The translations under genes were made by a program, and so were the position numbers. From Bordetella parapertussis (lineage in GTDB: Bacteria > Pseudomonadota > Gammaproteobacteria > Burkholderiales > Burkholderiaceae_B), in assembly GCA_945895265.1 (NCBI GenBank), contig CAMDEF010000007.1:1-64000 (forward strand): a stretch of 64,000 nt of DNA. Reading direction: 5' to 3'. The notes below the pieces were generated by a model. That model was not told the DNA's origin and ran no database searches. It saw nothing but the letters and a program-made list of their open reading frames with translations. Below, piece after piece: positions 9,163 to 17,347 of this stretch (position 1 is the stretch's first letter; each line of letters begins with the position of its first letter).

Positions 9163-9200
9163 AACAGTCTTGACTAAGCGCTTGCCCAGTCAAGACTGTT
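9163..9200 (-). promoter_or_regulatory. Perfect 13-bp intercistronic stem-loop
   Basis: AACAGTCTTGACT at 9163-9175 is exactly complementary to 9188-9200 with a 12-nt loop that itself contains AAGCGCTT. It lies 8 bp after the stop of the binding-protein gene and 15 bp before the permease ATG. No T-run follows on the minus strand, so it is not a standard terminator. Similar hairpins after binding-protein genes (malE in E. coli) protect the upstream mRNA from 3' exonucleases and raise binding-protein levels; that role is inferred here. Confidence 0.75.
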
Positions 9201-9207
9201 AAGGGGA

Positions 9208-10779
9208 TTAATTGATGATGACTCTTTCTATTACCGGACGATTGTTCGGCTGATGCTTGATGTCGATGTTTTTCTTCATAGCCCAAGGGATCACCTGATC
9301 ATGCAAAGGGATCGTGCCGAATTCTTGCGCATGGATCGTAAAGGCTTCTCGAATCATCGCAGTGCGTTTGGCATCGTCGATCTCTGTTTTGATCGCATCG
9401 ATCAGCGCGTCAACCTTTGGATTGGAATAGCCGCCGTAGTTAAACGCACCAGCAGCCCCAGTAGCCTTACTACGAATCAGGGATTCAAGTGTGTAGTACG
9501 CATCAAAAGTTGGTACGCCCCAGCCAAACAAGTAGATACTGGTGTCGCCGTTGGCAACCTTTGGAAAGAACGTTGCCCGAGGCATGGCGTTGAGTTTGGT
9601 TTTAACACCAATCTTGGCCCACATAGCAACAACAGCTTGGCAAATAGCCTCGTCATTGATGTAACGGTTATTTGGGCAATCAATCGTAAACTCAAGATTG
9701 TTGTCGTAACCAGCCTCTTTGAGTAACGCGCGAGCCTTGACTAAATCATAAGGCACGCGTTTGCCGAGCGCGTCTGAGTAGCCATTGACTTGGGGTGAAA
9801 TCATCGCGCCAGTGGGTAACGACATCCCACGCATCACTGCTTTTTTGATCGTCTCAATATCAATCGCACGATAAAGCGCCTCGCGCACCCTAACGTCAGT
9901 CAGTGGATTTTTCCCCTTGATGTTGCTGTACTTCAACTCAGGGCTTTTTACATCCATCGCAATGTAGATGGTGCGATTTTCGTTACCATCCAGCACCTTC
10001 ACTTGAGAGCGCAAGCGGTCGATATCTTGTGCCGCAGGGTCCAACACAAAATCCACTTCACCGGATAACAGCGCCGCCGTGCGCGTGGCGTTTTGCTTGA
10101 TCGGTGTGTAAACAATCTCAGTCACGTTACCTTGCTTGGTCGGCTTACCCCACCAGTTCGGATTCTCAACATAGACCGTTTTGATATCGACCTCACGCGA
10201 TTTCAACATGTAAGGACCTGTGCCCATCGCATTACGCGCGGCGAAACTCTCTTCTTTTTTATTGAAATCCTGAGGTAAGGCTGCGTTGTTTTTTTCTGAC
10301 CAGGCTTTGCTCATAATGCCCAGTGAAGGCAACTGGCGCAACAACACAGGGTTTGGGCCTGCGGTTGAGATCTCAACCGTCAATGGATCAATCGCCTTCA
10401 CATCACTGATGCCGGCCACATACGACTTGAATTGCGACGAGGGTGCCATGGCACGCTTAAGCGAGAATACGACGTCGTCTGCGGTGAACGCAGAACCATC
10501 GTGAAACTTTACGCCGGCACGTAATTTAAAGCGCCACAAAGAGGGATTGATTTGTTCCCAAGATGTTGCCAACCCAGGGACCACCTCAAATTTTTCGTTG
10601 TAATTCAACAGCGGGTCATACACCCACAAGTTCGCAGCGATGTTCAAGCCTTCGTTTTGCGAATGCGGATCAAGAGTCAGAATATCGCCCTGACTGGTCC
10701 ATTTGAAGGTTTTCGCTGTGCCTAGACTTGGCAAGAGCAACGCAGCGGCAATCGCAGCGGCAAGCAGTGGACGACGCAT
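9208..10779 (-). CDS. Periplasmic substrate-binding protein, SBP_bac_5 (peptide/nickel type)
   Basis: 523 residues. A cleavable signal peptide covers about the first 22 residues (MRRPLLAAAIAAALLLPSLG then TAKTF) and there is no lipobox cysteine, so the mature protein is free in the periplasm. The body matches family 5 binding proteins: LTLDPHSQNEG-like opening (DILTLDPHSQNEG), WRFKLRAGVKFHDGS, DDVVFSLKRA, and VREALYRAID. The ligand is probably a short peptide or peptide-like compound but cannot be read from sequence. AAGGAA precedes the ATG by 7 nt. It is first in the importer operon, behind a good sigma-70 promoter. Confidence 0.92.
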   Translation of the reverse strand: MRRPLLAAAIAAALLLPSLGTAKTFKWTSQGDILTLDPHSQNEGLNIAANLWVYDPLLNYNEKFEVVPGLATSWEQINPSLWRFKLRAGVKFHDGSAFTADDVVFSLKRAMAPSSQFKSYVAGISDVKAIDPLTVEISTAGPNPVLLRQLPSLGIMSKAWSEKNNAALPQDFNKKEESFAARNAMGTGPYMLKSREVDIKTVYVENPNWWGKPTKQGNVTEIVYTPIKQNATRTAALLSGEVDFVLDPAAQDIDRLRSQVKVLDGNENRTIYIAMDVKSPELKYSNIKGKNPLTDVRVREALYRAIDIETIKKAVMRGMSLPTGAMISPQVNGYSDALGKRVPYDLVKARALLKEAGYDNNLEFTIDCPNNRYINDEAICQAVVAMWAKIGVKTKLNAMPRATFFPKVANGDTSIYLFGWGVPTFDAYYTLESLIRSKATGAAGAFNYGGYSNPKVDALIDAIKTEIDDAKRTAMIREAFTIHAQEFGTIPLHDQVIPWAMKKNIDIKHQPNNRPVIERVIIN

Positions 10780-10814
10780 GGTGTTTTCCTTAAATTGAGT
10801 ATTGATTGTCTAGG

Positions 10815-10843
10815 ATATTGCCGCACTGTGGCGAGTGCGTCAA
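10815..10843 (-). promoter_or_regulatory. Sigma-70-type promoter of the peptide ABC operon
   Basis: On the minus strand TTGACG (10838-10843) and CAATAT (10815-10820) are separated by exactly 17 bp, a close match to the -35/-10 consensus. Transcription would begin near 10808, giving a leader of about 28 nt before the binding-protein ATG. The spacer contains a short GCACT/AGTGC dyad that could bind a regulator. Confidence 0.6.
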
Positions 10844-10985
10844 TCAGAACAACGGCATTTAAGGCTGCGAGACAAGGTTGCTAAGTTATTATTAGCCCTG
10901 CTTGTATTGCAAATCACGCCCGATGCACCTGCACAACGTGCACGAAATACCCGTTGTATACAGACCGAACAACCAGCGGCAAGAC

Positions 10986-13076
10986 CTAGCTGCGACCACC
11001 ACGCTCAAGCAAGGCGTCCACCACTACAGCCCCTTCACCGACCGCACCTACCATCACCGGATTTAAGTCCAACGACGCGATGCTTGGCCCAGCAGCCATC
11101 ATCAGACGACCGACCGATACGGCGACCTCTGCAAAGGCTTTGACATCCATGGGTGCATCGCCGCGTACGCCGTCTAAGAGCGGTGCCATGCGTAAGCCGC
11201 GCAGCGCGGTCTCAACTTGCTCAAGATTAAAAGGCGGTAACAGCACGGCATAATCCTTAAGCGCCTCAACATACTTGCCGCCTGCACCGATCATGACGAC
11301 AGGTCCAAACACTGAATCAAAGCGGGCACCCACCATGCACTCGTGGCGTCCACGGCTCATCGCAGCCACGATGATACCCTCGTGGCTCACCTTCATTTCT
11401 GTAAGTTTTTTGCGTTGCGATTCAAAAATTGCGGCGGCCACATCCGCACTTTGCACACCTAGCGCCACCAAACCAAACTCAGACTTATGCGGCACTTCGG
11501 CCGAACACGCCTTCAGCACAACAGGCCCTCCGACCGCAACAAAGGCTTCGCGCACTTCAGCCGCAGTTTGGCACAGCTGATGCTTAACGATTGGTATGCC
11601 ATGCTTGGCCAACAACTTCAGGGTTTGCGCCTCGCTGCAATACGCACCAGCGCCCTCTGGCACGTGAACCGCTTGAAGATCGTGCCACAGCTCGAACGAC
11701 TCGTTCATCAACGCCGTGTGTGCGGCTAACTGCCCCAACACGCCAACTGCCTGCGCTTCGTTCGCAAAGGTTGGCACGCCCGCTGCTATGAAGGGCTTGG
11801 CCACCGTATCTTGCCAGGCGGCCACCGCAACCGGCTTACCAGTAAGCGCCTCGAATTTTGCCGTATCGCGGGCAAACGCTTCGACGTCATAGCCAGCACC
11901 TGCCACAGGGATATTAATAAAAAACATATCTGCCGAGGGATCTTGCGCCACGGCCGGCAACACCTCACTAAATAAATTGCTGTTGGATAACAACGCGGCT
12001 GTGATATCGATCGGATTTGTTGTGGTGGCGAAACCGGGCAAGGAGGTTGCAACAGCTTTCTGTGTCGACGCCGACAAGATGGAAAGCGCTAAGCCGTTCT
12101 CTTCAGCGGCATCGGCTCCCATCACACAGCTGGCACCCGAGTTGCTGATCACGACCAAGCGATTACCCGTTGGACGCCAACCCTTTAGATAGGCCTGCGC
12201 GCACAAGGCCTGCGCATGCGGATCACGCACGCGCCAAATGCCATGCTTTTTAAAGAACGCATCGACCACACGCTCTTCGTTCGCCATCGAACCGGTATGC
12301 GTCGACGCGGCCTGCTGCCCGCCTGCTGTACGCCCCGCCTTGACCGCAATAATGGGTAAGTCACGCGTGCGTGCATAGGCAGCAGTGCGGGCCAAGATTT
12401 CAGGGTTGGCAATATTTTCAAGGTACAGCAACATCAGTTTGATTTCAGGGTCATGTGCAATCGCCCAGGCCATTTCAGCCACAGTGACGTCAGCCTCATT
12501 ACCGGTAGCGTGTACGTGACGCACACCGATGCCACGCTCGCGCAACAAGCCATATACCATCGCACTCATGCCGCCACTTTGACTCAACACCGCAACGGGC
12601 CCATCTTGCGGTGGCCGCTCAATAAACATCGTCGAAAAGCCTGCAATCGCACCCGTGCCGAAATTTGCAAGACCGTGAGTATTGGGGCCATAGATTCGCA
12701 TACCCGCCGCACGCCCTGCATCAGTCATGCGCTGCTGAGTGGCACGGCCTTCTGGGCCAGTCTCGCCAAAGCCTGAGGCCATCACCACCACTGACTTCAC
12801 GCCACGCGCGGCGCAATCCTCAACCGCCTCAACGGCCTTATCACCCGCCACCACAATCAACACTAGCTCTGGCACTTCGGGCAACTGCGCGAGCGACGCA
12901 TAGCTTTTTAAACCTTGCACTTCTTCACGGCTTGGATTGATTGGATAAATCGTTCCCTTGAAGCCACCCTTTTGCATGTAATAAATGGGGCGCCCACCGA
13001 TTTTATGAATATTTTCAGAGGCACCAATGATCGCAACGGTACGAGGATTTAATGCGGTTTCTAGCAAGTCAGACAT
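10986..13076 (-). CDS. Acyl-CoA synthetase (NDP/ADP-forming), acetate-CoA ligase family
   Basis: 696 residues. The N-terminal CoA-binding Rossmann domain begins NPRTVAIIGASEN, followed by two succinyl-CoA-synthetase-like subdomains with the phospho-histidine motif STHTGSMANE, and a C-terminal ATP-grasp domain (GIPIVKHQL, VVLKACSAEVPHKSE, VMIGAGG). The enzyme family makes acyl-CoA from a carboxylate, ATP and CoA, or the reverse. I start it at the ATG at 13076, preceded by CCGGAA; the 16-codon extension upstream lacks family resemblance. It lies downstream of the DUF35/thiolase pair on the same strand and could activate the acid that the cluster degrades. Confidence 0.88.
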   Translation of the reverse strand: MSDLLETALNPRTVAIIGASENIHKIGGRPIYYMQKGGFKGTIYPINPSREEVQGLKSYASLAQLPEVPELVLIVVAGDKAVEAVEDCAARGVKSVVVMASGFGETGPEGRATQQRMTDAGRAAGMRIYGPNTHGLANFGTGAIAGFSTMFIERPPQDGPVAVLSQSGGMSAMVYGLLRERGIGVRHVHATGNEADVTVAEMAWAIAHDPEIKLMLLYLENIANPEILARTAAYARTRDLPIIAVKAGRTAGGQQAASTHTGSMANEERVVDAFFKKHGIWRVRDPHAQALCAQAYLKGWRPTGNRLVVISNSGASCVMGADAAEENGLALSILSASTQKAVATSLPGFATTTNPIDITAALLSNSNLFSEVLPAVAQDPSADMFFINIPVAGAGYDVEAFARDTAKFEALTGKPVAVAAWQDTVAKPFIAAGVPTFANEAQAVGVLGQLAAHTALMNESFELWHDLQAVHVPEGAGAYCSEAQTLKLLAKHGIPIVKHQLCQTAAEVREAFVAVGGPVVLKACSAEVPHKSEFGLVALGVQSADVAAAIFESQRKKLTEMKVSHEGIIVAAMSRGRHECMVGARFDSVFGPVVMIGAGGKYVEALKDYAVLLPPFNLEQVETALRGLRMAPLLDGVRGDAPMDVKAFAEVAVSVGRLMMAAGPSIASLDLNPVMVGAVGEGAVVVDALLERGGRS

Positions 13077-13201
13077 AAAAATTCCGGTAAAAAGCGTAGA
13101 CCATAAAAAAACCTTCTTGCTCAAGCGCTCGTCTTTCTCTTAGACAGAACTTAAGCACAAGACAGCCTTAAATTTGAAGTTGTAGACGATCTAATCAAGC
13201 G

Positions 13202-13588
13202 TTAGCCAAGCGGTTCAAAACGCACAAGCGTCTGATCGAGGTGTTTAAAAAATGTTGCGGTGACGGCATCACCGATTTGTACGCCTGGCGTGGCGTGCCC
13301 CATCAACCGTGCACCTTCTTCGAGTGTCACCACCACGAGGGTGTAGGGTGCCAACGAACGGAAAGCATCTGAAGGTGCTCGACCGACCACGGTAACTGCG
13401 TGTACATGACCACGCCCGGTTGACGTGTGCCAACCGAGCGACTCGGCGCCACAAAACTGACAAGCATCGTGAGCAAAGGTTTGCGCGCGCGCACAGGCGC
13501 TGCAATGCTGATAACGCAGCACGTGCTCAACCAAACCTTCAAGATAAGGCTGAGCCAAAGACGTCATCACTGATTGATTGTTTGTCAT
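13202..13588 (-). CDS. DUF35 Zn-ribbon / OB-fold protein, thiolase partner
   Basis: 128 residues. A rubredoxin-like zinc ribbon (CSAC near residue 34, CQFC about 14 residues later) is followed by an OB-fold (GRGHVHAVTVVGRA, APYTLVVVTLEEGARLMG). DUF35 proteins bind acyl-CoA and act with thiolase-fold proteins, for example ChsH2 with the retro-aldolase Ltp2 in steroid side-chain degradation, or in polyketide and HMG-CoA synthesis complexes. Here it directly follows a thiolase-like gene. The junction between the two genes is partly duplicated. Confidence 0.9.
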   Translation of the reverse strand: MTNNQSVMTSLAQPYLEGLVEHVLRYQHCSACARAQTFAHDACQFCGAESLGWHTSTGRGHVHAVTVVGRAPSDAFRSLAPYTLVVVTLEEGARLMGHATPGVQIGDAVTATFFKHLDQTLVRFEPLG

Positions 13589-13650
13589 GGCTTAATTCTC
13601 GAGCGACAGAGATTGATGAGTCGTCATGGCTTAACCCTCTCGCGACAGAA
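13584..13650 (-). repeat. Tandem duplication of the thiolase/DUF35 gene junction (39-bp unit)
   Basis: Two 28-bp copies, 13584-13611 and 13623-13650, share GTCATGGCTTAA and the CGACAGA end (plus-strand reading) with a few mismatches and a period of 39 bp. Read on the minus strand, each copy has the last codons of the thiolase, a TAA, GCC, and an ATG. The result is an extra 11-codon open frame (ATG near 13626 to TAA near 13594) between the two genes, resembling the DUF35 start followed by the thiolase end. Confidence 0.8.
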
Positions 13651-14773
13651 TCAAACTAACATGCGATGACATCACGCCGCCATCCGCATGAATATAAGCG
13701 TGCGTGGGTGTTTTAACTTGTCGCGCCCCTGCTTGCCCCATAAATTGGCGATAGGCTTCGACGGTGTGCGCCATACCGCCGGCGACACCACAGTGACCAA
13801 ACGACAACAAGCCACCGTGTGTATTTAAGGGCAACACACCGTGTTGCGAGAAATCACCCTGCCGCACACGCTGCGCCGCCTGGCCTCTTGCAGCAAAACC
13901 CAGTTCTTCTAGCAGCATCAACAAGGTAATGGTGAATGAATCGTAGACGCCCAAGTAGTCAATATCGTTGGTCGTCAAACCTGCCTCGTTAAAGGCAAGC
14001 TTTGCTGCAGCACCTGCACCCGTGTTCATGACATCTTGCAGGGCGGTCAGGTGCTGATGAAAATGCGCCTGCCCTGCCCCAACCATTTTGACGCGAACGC
14101 CAGCGCCGGGCTCTGAAGAAACAATCAACGCCATCGCGCCATCAGAAATCGGACAACAATCCAGCAAGCGCAAGGGCTCGGCAATCGGCTTTGAAGCGAG
14201 CACGTCGGCTACCGTGATCTCTTGTGTGAGATGTGAGTCAGGATGGCGGCGCGCGTTGTTACGCATCAGTACGGCAAATTCAGCAAGGTCTTCGTTGGTG
14301 ATACCCGCCTCGTGCATATAGCGCGAAGCCATCAAGCCGTAATACGCAGGCACCGATGCGCCATTAGGCACTTCAAAATCCGCATGGCCAACCTGTGCAA
14401 GGGTCTGAATCGAACTGTCTCGGGTTTGACCGCTTAACCGATTTTCGCCTGCCACCACCAATACGTTGCGGCAACGCCCGCTTTGCACCAGTTCGCGCGC
14501 AAGCATCAGCATCGCCGCACCCGTGGCGCCACCGGCGGCCATGCCGTGTGCATAGTCAGGGCGCAACGAAAAACGCTCACAAAACAAATTTGCCAACATC
14601 AGGTGCGGCAAGGTGGTCGCATACCCACACAGCACGCCATCAATTTCTGCACGTACCAAGCCTGCAGACGTCAGCGCACCGTTTGCCGCCTGGGCCATCA
14701 GGTCGAGGGTATTGCGACCCTCAAGCCGACCAAAGGGTGTGTTGCCGACACCTTTTATATATGCTCGCTTCAA
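13631..14773 (-). CDS. Thiolase-like (SCP2-type) protein lacking the active-site Cys; possible acyl-CoA aldolase
   Basis: 380 residues of thiolase fold, opening YIKGVGNTPFGRLEGR. At the position where thiolases carry the nucleophilic cysteine, this protein has MAAGGATGAAML, without cysteine. Near the C-terminus NTHGGLLSFGHCGVAGGMAH keeps the histidine-containing HxG block in altered form. This pattern and the adjacent DUF35 gene resemble Ltp2/ChsH2-type retro-aldolases and other DUF35-paired thiolase-like proteins rather than true acetyl-CoA acetyltransferases; the reaction itself is inferred. The start is a TTG at 14773 preceded by AGAGGG; the next ATG is too far in to keep the conserved N-terminus. 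Confidence 0.85.
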   Translation of the reverse strand: MKRAYIKGVGNTPFGRLEGRNTLDLMAQAANGALTSAGLVRAEIDGVLCGYATTLPHLMLANLFCERFSLRPDYAHGMAAGGATGAAMLMLARELVQSGRCRNVLVVAGENRLSGQTRDSSIQTLAQVGHADFEVPNGASVPAYYGLMASRYMHEAGITNEDLAEFAVLMRNNARRHPDSHLTQEITVADVLASKPIAEPLRLLDCCPISDGAMALIVSSEPGAGVRVKMVGAGQAHFHQHLTALQDVMNTGAGAAAKLAFNEAGLTTNDIDYLGVYDSFTITLLMLLEELGFAARGQAAQRVRQGDFSQHGVLPLNTHGGLLSFGHCGVAGGMAHTVEAYRQFMGQAGARQVKTPTHAYIHADGGVMSSHVSLILSREG

Positions 14774-14810
14774 GATTTCTTACCCTCTGTGTACGGCGCT
14801 TGGCTGAATC

Positions 14811-15803
14811 TTAAAGTTTGATGTTGTTCGCTTGGGCAACTTTGCTCCACTTATCGCGCTCGATTTCGATGAAGCGCTTAAATTCGGCCGGTGTATCGCC
14901 CACAGGCAAGGCACCAAGTTCTAAAAATTGCGCCTTGATCGCATCGGTACGAACGATCGCCATCAAATGCTTACTCAGCAAATCAATTAACGGCTGTGGT
15001 GTGCCGGCAGGCGCCAACAAACCAAACCACGCCGAAACGTCGAACCCTGTTACACCGGCTTCACTCATTGTCGGGATCTCAGGTGCGCCGGGCCAACGGG
15101 TGGTTGTCGTGACCGCTAAGGCTCGTACCTTTCCAGCGCGAATATTTGCCATTGACGACGGCAGATTATCAAATCCCATCGCGACCTGTCCACCAATCAA
15201 ATCGATCAACATAGGCGAGCCGCCTTTGTAGGGCACGTGGACAATATCGATACCCGCCATGGTTTTAAGCAGCTCCCCTGTCATGTGGGGCGAACCACCA
15301 TGGCTGGTCGAGCCAAAGTTGATCGTGCCGGGCTTAGCCTTTGCTAAGGCAATCAACTCTTGCACATTTTTGACTGGCAAATTCACATTCACAAGCAACA
15401 CGTTAGGCGTGCTAGCGACTAGGGTAATCGGCATAAAGTCTTTCACCGCGTCATAGGGCGGTGGAGTTTGTAGTGCGGGGATAATGCCGTGCGAAGCAAT
15501 GCTGGCAAACACCAGCGTATGACCGTCAGGCGTTGACTTAGCCACTTGTTGCGAGCCAATCACGCCGCCCGCGCCCGGCTTGTTGTCGATGACCACAGTG
15601 CGCCCAAGCGACTCACCTAAGCGCCCACTAACCGCTCGCGCGAGCAAGTCTGTTGTGCCGCCAGCGGGGTAAGGTACGACCACGCGTATCGGTCTGTCCG
15701 CAAATGTCGTTTGCGCTGAGGCACTGGGTAAGGCGAGGTAAGTCGCAGCCGCACTGATCACTGAGCATCCAAAAAACTTGACGGCGTTTTTGATTCTTTT
15801 CAT
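14811..15803 (-). CDS. Bug-family (TctC-like) periplasmic substrate-binding protein
   Basis: 330 residues with a signal peptide ending near SASAQT at about residue 31. The mature protein starts with the Bug signature DRPIRVVVPYPAGGTTDLLAR and continues with VIDNKPGAGGVIGS, KSTPDGHTL, and VPYKGGSP, typical of tripartite tricarboxylate transporter binding proteins. They capture carboxylates in the periplasm. No TctA/TctB membrane genes occur in this window, so it is an orphan receptor as is common in Bordetella relatives. A strong AAAGGAG precedes the ATG. Its place in the cluster suggests that it binds the substrate of the surrounding enzymes. Confidence 0.93.
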   Translation of the reverse strand: MKRIKNAVKFFGCSVISAAATYLALPSASAQTTFADRPIRVVVPYPAGGTTDLLARAVSGRLGESLGRTVVIDNKPGAGGVIGSQQVAKSTPDGHTLVFASIASHGIIPALQTPPPYDAVKDFMPITLVASTPNVLLVNVNLPVKNVQELIALAKAKPGTINFGSTSHGGSPHMTGELLKTMAGIDIVHVPYKGGSPMLIDLIGGQVAMGFDNLPSSMANIRAGKVRALAVTTTTRWPGAPEIPTMSEAGVTGFDVSAWFGLLAPAGTPQPLIDLLSKHLMAIVRTDAIKAQFLELGALPVGDTPAEFKRFIEIERDKWSKVAQANNIKL

Positions 15804-15828
15804 TTTGGCTCCTTTAAATACGTTTTTA

Positions 15829-16917
15829 TTAGCGGGGTAACAATCTATTCTTTTGCATGAGCTCTAACCAGTCATGCAAAGACTCTTCAGTGTCATAGCA
15901 ATCGTCGAAACCATGTTTACGCAATTTAATCGTGCTCAGCACTGAATCAGCCGGATATTCAACTCCGTGCGCAAACGCCCGATCGGTAAATTCCCACGAG
16001 CTTGAAATAATTTCACTCAACGTGAAGGACGCGAGATCGTGTTTATTCGAGAGTTGCGCCCAAAGCGCCTCGTGCTGAGGCATCTTGTCGGCGAGACAGA
16101 GCGGCGCAGGCTCACCCACCGGCATTTTGAACTTTGCCGCAATCGAACCCCAGATATCGTGCCAAACCAGGGCGTCGCCATTCACGACGTTATAAGTTTC
16201 GTTGGCTGCAATCTCGTTGGTCGCCGCAAACTCAGCCACACTAGCAATCAGTCGGCTGTCGCTTGCTCCGTTGATATAACGCCCACCACCAGGAAAACTT
16301 AAAGGCAGGCCTTGTTCACGCTGCAATGCTGCGTACGCACCGATGGCCGCGACAATATTCATCGGGCTAAACACCGAATAGCCAAACACGATCTGCGGAC
16401 GCAAAATTGTGAAGGTCCAGGCCGCTTTGGTCTGACGTTCACGTAGTAAATCTTCTTGCAACCAGTAAAAGTTTTTATGTGGATGGCGGGGCCAATGCTC
16501 TTTTGCTGGCACACGCGCTGGTTCAATATGGCCGCCGTAGGCCTTCGTACCTTGCATGATAGTAATGTGGCGTAATTTTTTCGCGACAGGTGCGAGCGCG
16601 TCCAACAAATTGCGCAGCATCGCTTCATTGACTGCCATCTGTCTAGGGTCCTGCCACCCAGCAACAAGCTCAGGCAATTCATACAGTGCCGCATAAAAAA
16701 TATGCGTGACGTCTGACAGGCCTGTGGCTGCTTGCTCACAGGCTTTGCGATCCGTGAGGTCAACACTGACATGTTGTGCCAAAAAGGGCAAATTCACAAA
16801 GCGTCGCGATAAGGCGATCACGTTCCAGTCGGGCAAGGCTGCAAAATGATTCAAAGCTGCCGCACCGACCACGCCGCTGGCCCCAACAATCAAAATGGTG
16901 TGTTTTTTTCTTATCAC
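15829..16917 (-). CDS. SDR-family reductase of the PRISE type
   Basis: 362 residues. The N-terminal NAD(P)-binding Rossmann motif is ILIVGASGVVGAAAL (GASGVVG), and NFYWLQED matches the NFYYxxED motif of progesterone 5-beta-reductase/iridoid synthase-like (PRISE) enzymes, an atypical extended SDR group that reduces enone double bonds. Known substrates are enones and enals; the bacterial substrate is unknown. The start is GTG at 16917. It follows the AtuA-like genes on the same strand after a short region with a 32-bp repeat. Confidence 0.8.
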   Translation of the reverse strand: MIRKKHTILIVGASGVVGAAALNHFAALPDWNVIALSRRFVNLPFLAQHVSVDLTDRKACEQAATGLSDVTHIFYAALYELPELVAGWQDPRQMAVNEAMLRNLLDALAPVAKKLRHITIMQGTKAYGGHIEPARVPAKEHWPRHPHKNFYWLQEDLLRERQTKAAWTFTILRPQIVFGYSVFSPMNIVAAIGAYAALQREQGLPLSFPGGGRYINGASDSRLIASVAEFAATNEIAANETYNVVNGDALVWHDIWGSIAAKFKMPVGEPAPLCLADKMPQHEALWAQLSNKHDLASFTLSEIISSSWEFTDRAFAHGVEYPADSVLSTIKLRKHGFDDCYDTEESLHDWLELMQKNRLLPR

Positions 16918-16932
16918 GATGTCAAACGCTAA

Positions 16933-16979
16933 ATTCGGTCAAGGATAGATTCAGTGATGGATAGATTCGGTCAAGGATA
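16933..16979. repeat. Direct repeat, 15 bp identical at 32-bp spacing
   Basis: ATTCGGTCAAGGATA occurs at 16933-16947 and again at 16965-16979, with a degenerate GATTCAGTGATGGATAG between. The repeat fills the 64-bp gap between the AtuA-associated gene and the PRISE reductase gene. It may be a slippage duplication or a paired protein-binding site. Confidence 0.7.
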
Positions 16980-16981
16980 AA

Positions 16982-17344
16982 CTAAGTGTTTTGTAATAAG
17001 TGCTGGCCGCGCAGCGCCGAGCGCAAAGATTCGGGCACTTCAATTTCAAAACCAAGAATCGCGGCCGACAACGCCTTGCCATAGTTGTCTAAGCACAGGC
17101 TTCTCGAAACGCCGCCTCCTAAGGCCCCTTGCGCAACAAAATTCATCGCGTGCAAGTTCTCAACTTCGTAGCGTGTCACTGGGCCTTTAATCGCCCCTTT
17201 GTAAAAGGCTTTGAGCTTCTCGGCAGTCAGCTGCTCTTTAAGCAAAGGATAAAACGCCGGCACATAGGCATAGACAGCAATGTTTGAGGTATCGCCTTTG
17301 TCGCCAGAGCGTGCGTGCGCCACGTGTTGTAGTTTAACTTTCAC
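16982..17344 (-). CDS. AtuA-associated small protein (AtuA C-terminal-domain-like)
   Basis: 120 residues containing ARSGDKGDTSNIAVYAYVP near the N-terminus, the conserved opening of the domain that in some proteins forms the C-terminus of AtuA (DUF1446 proteins of acyclic terpene utilisation) and elsewhere is a separate subunit. The GALGGGVSRSLCLDNYGK block is also typical. The function is not known; it probably forms a complex with the AtuA-like protein. It starts with GTG 3 bp after the stop of that gene, so the two are translationally coupled. Confidence 0.85.
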   Translation of the reverse strand: MKVKLQHVAHARSGDKGDTSNIAVYAYVPAFYPLLKEQLTAEKLKAFYKGAIKGPVTRYEVENLHAMNFVAQGALGGGVSRSLCLDNYGKALSAAILGFEIEVPESLRSALRGQHLLQNT

Positions 17345-17347
17345 GGT

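Noticed and set aside
10835..11143. 102-codon plus-strand frame upstream of and overlapping the acyl-CoA synthetase gene end
   Set aside because: It lacks a ribosome site and family features, and overlaps the promoter region and the 3' end of a real minus-strand gene.
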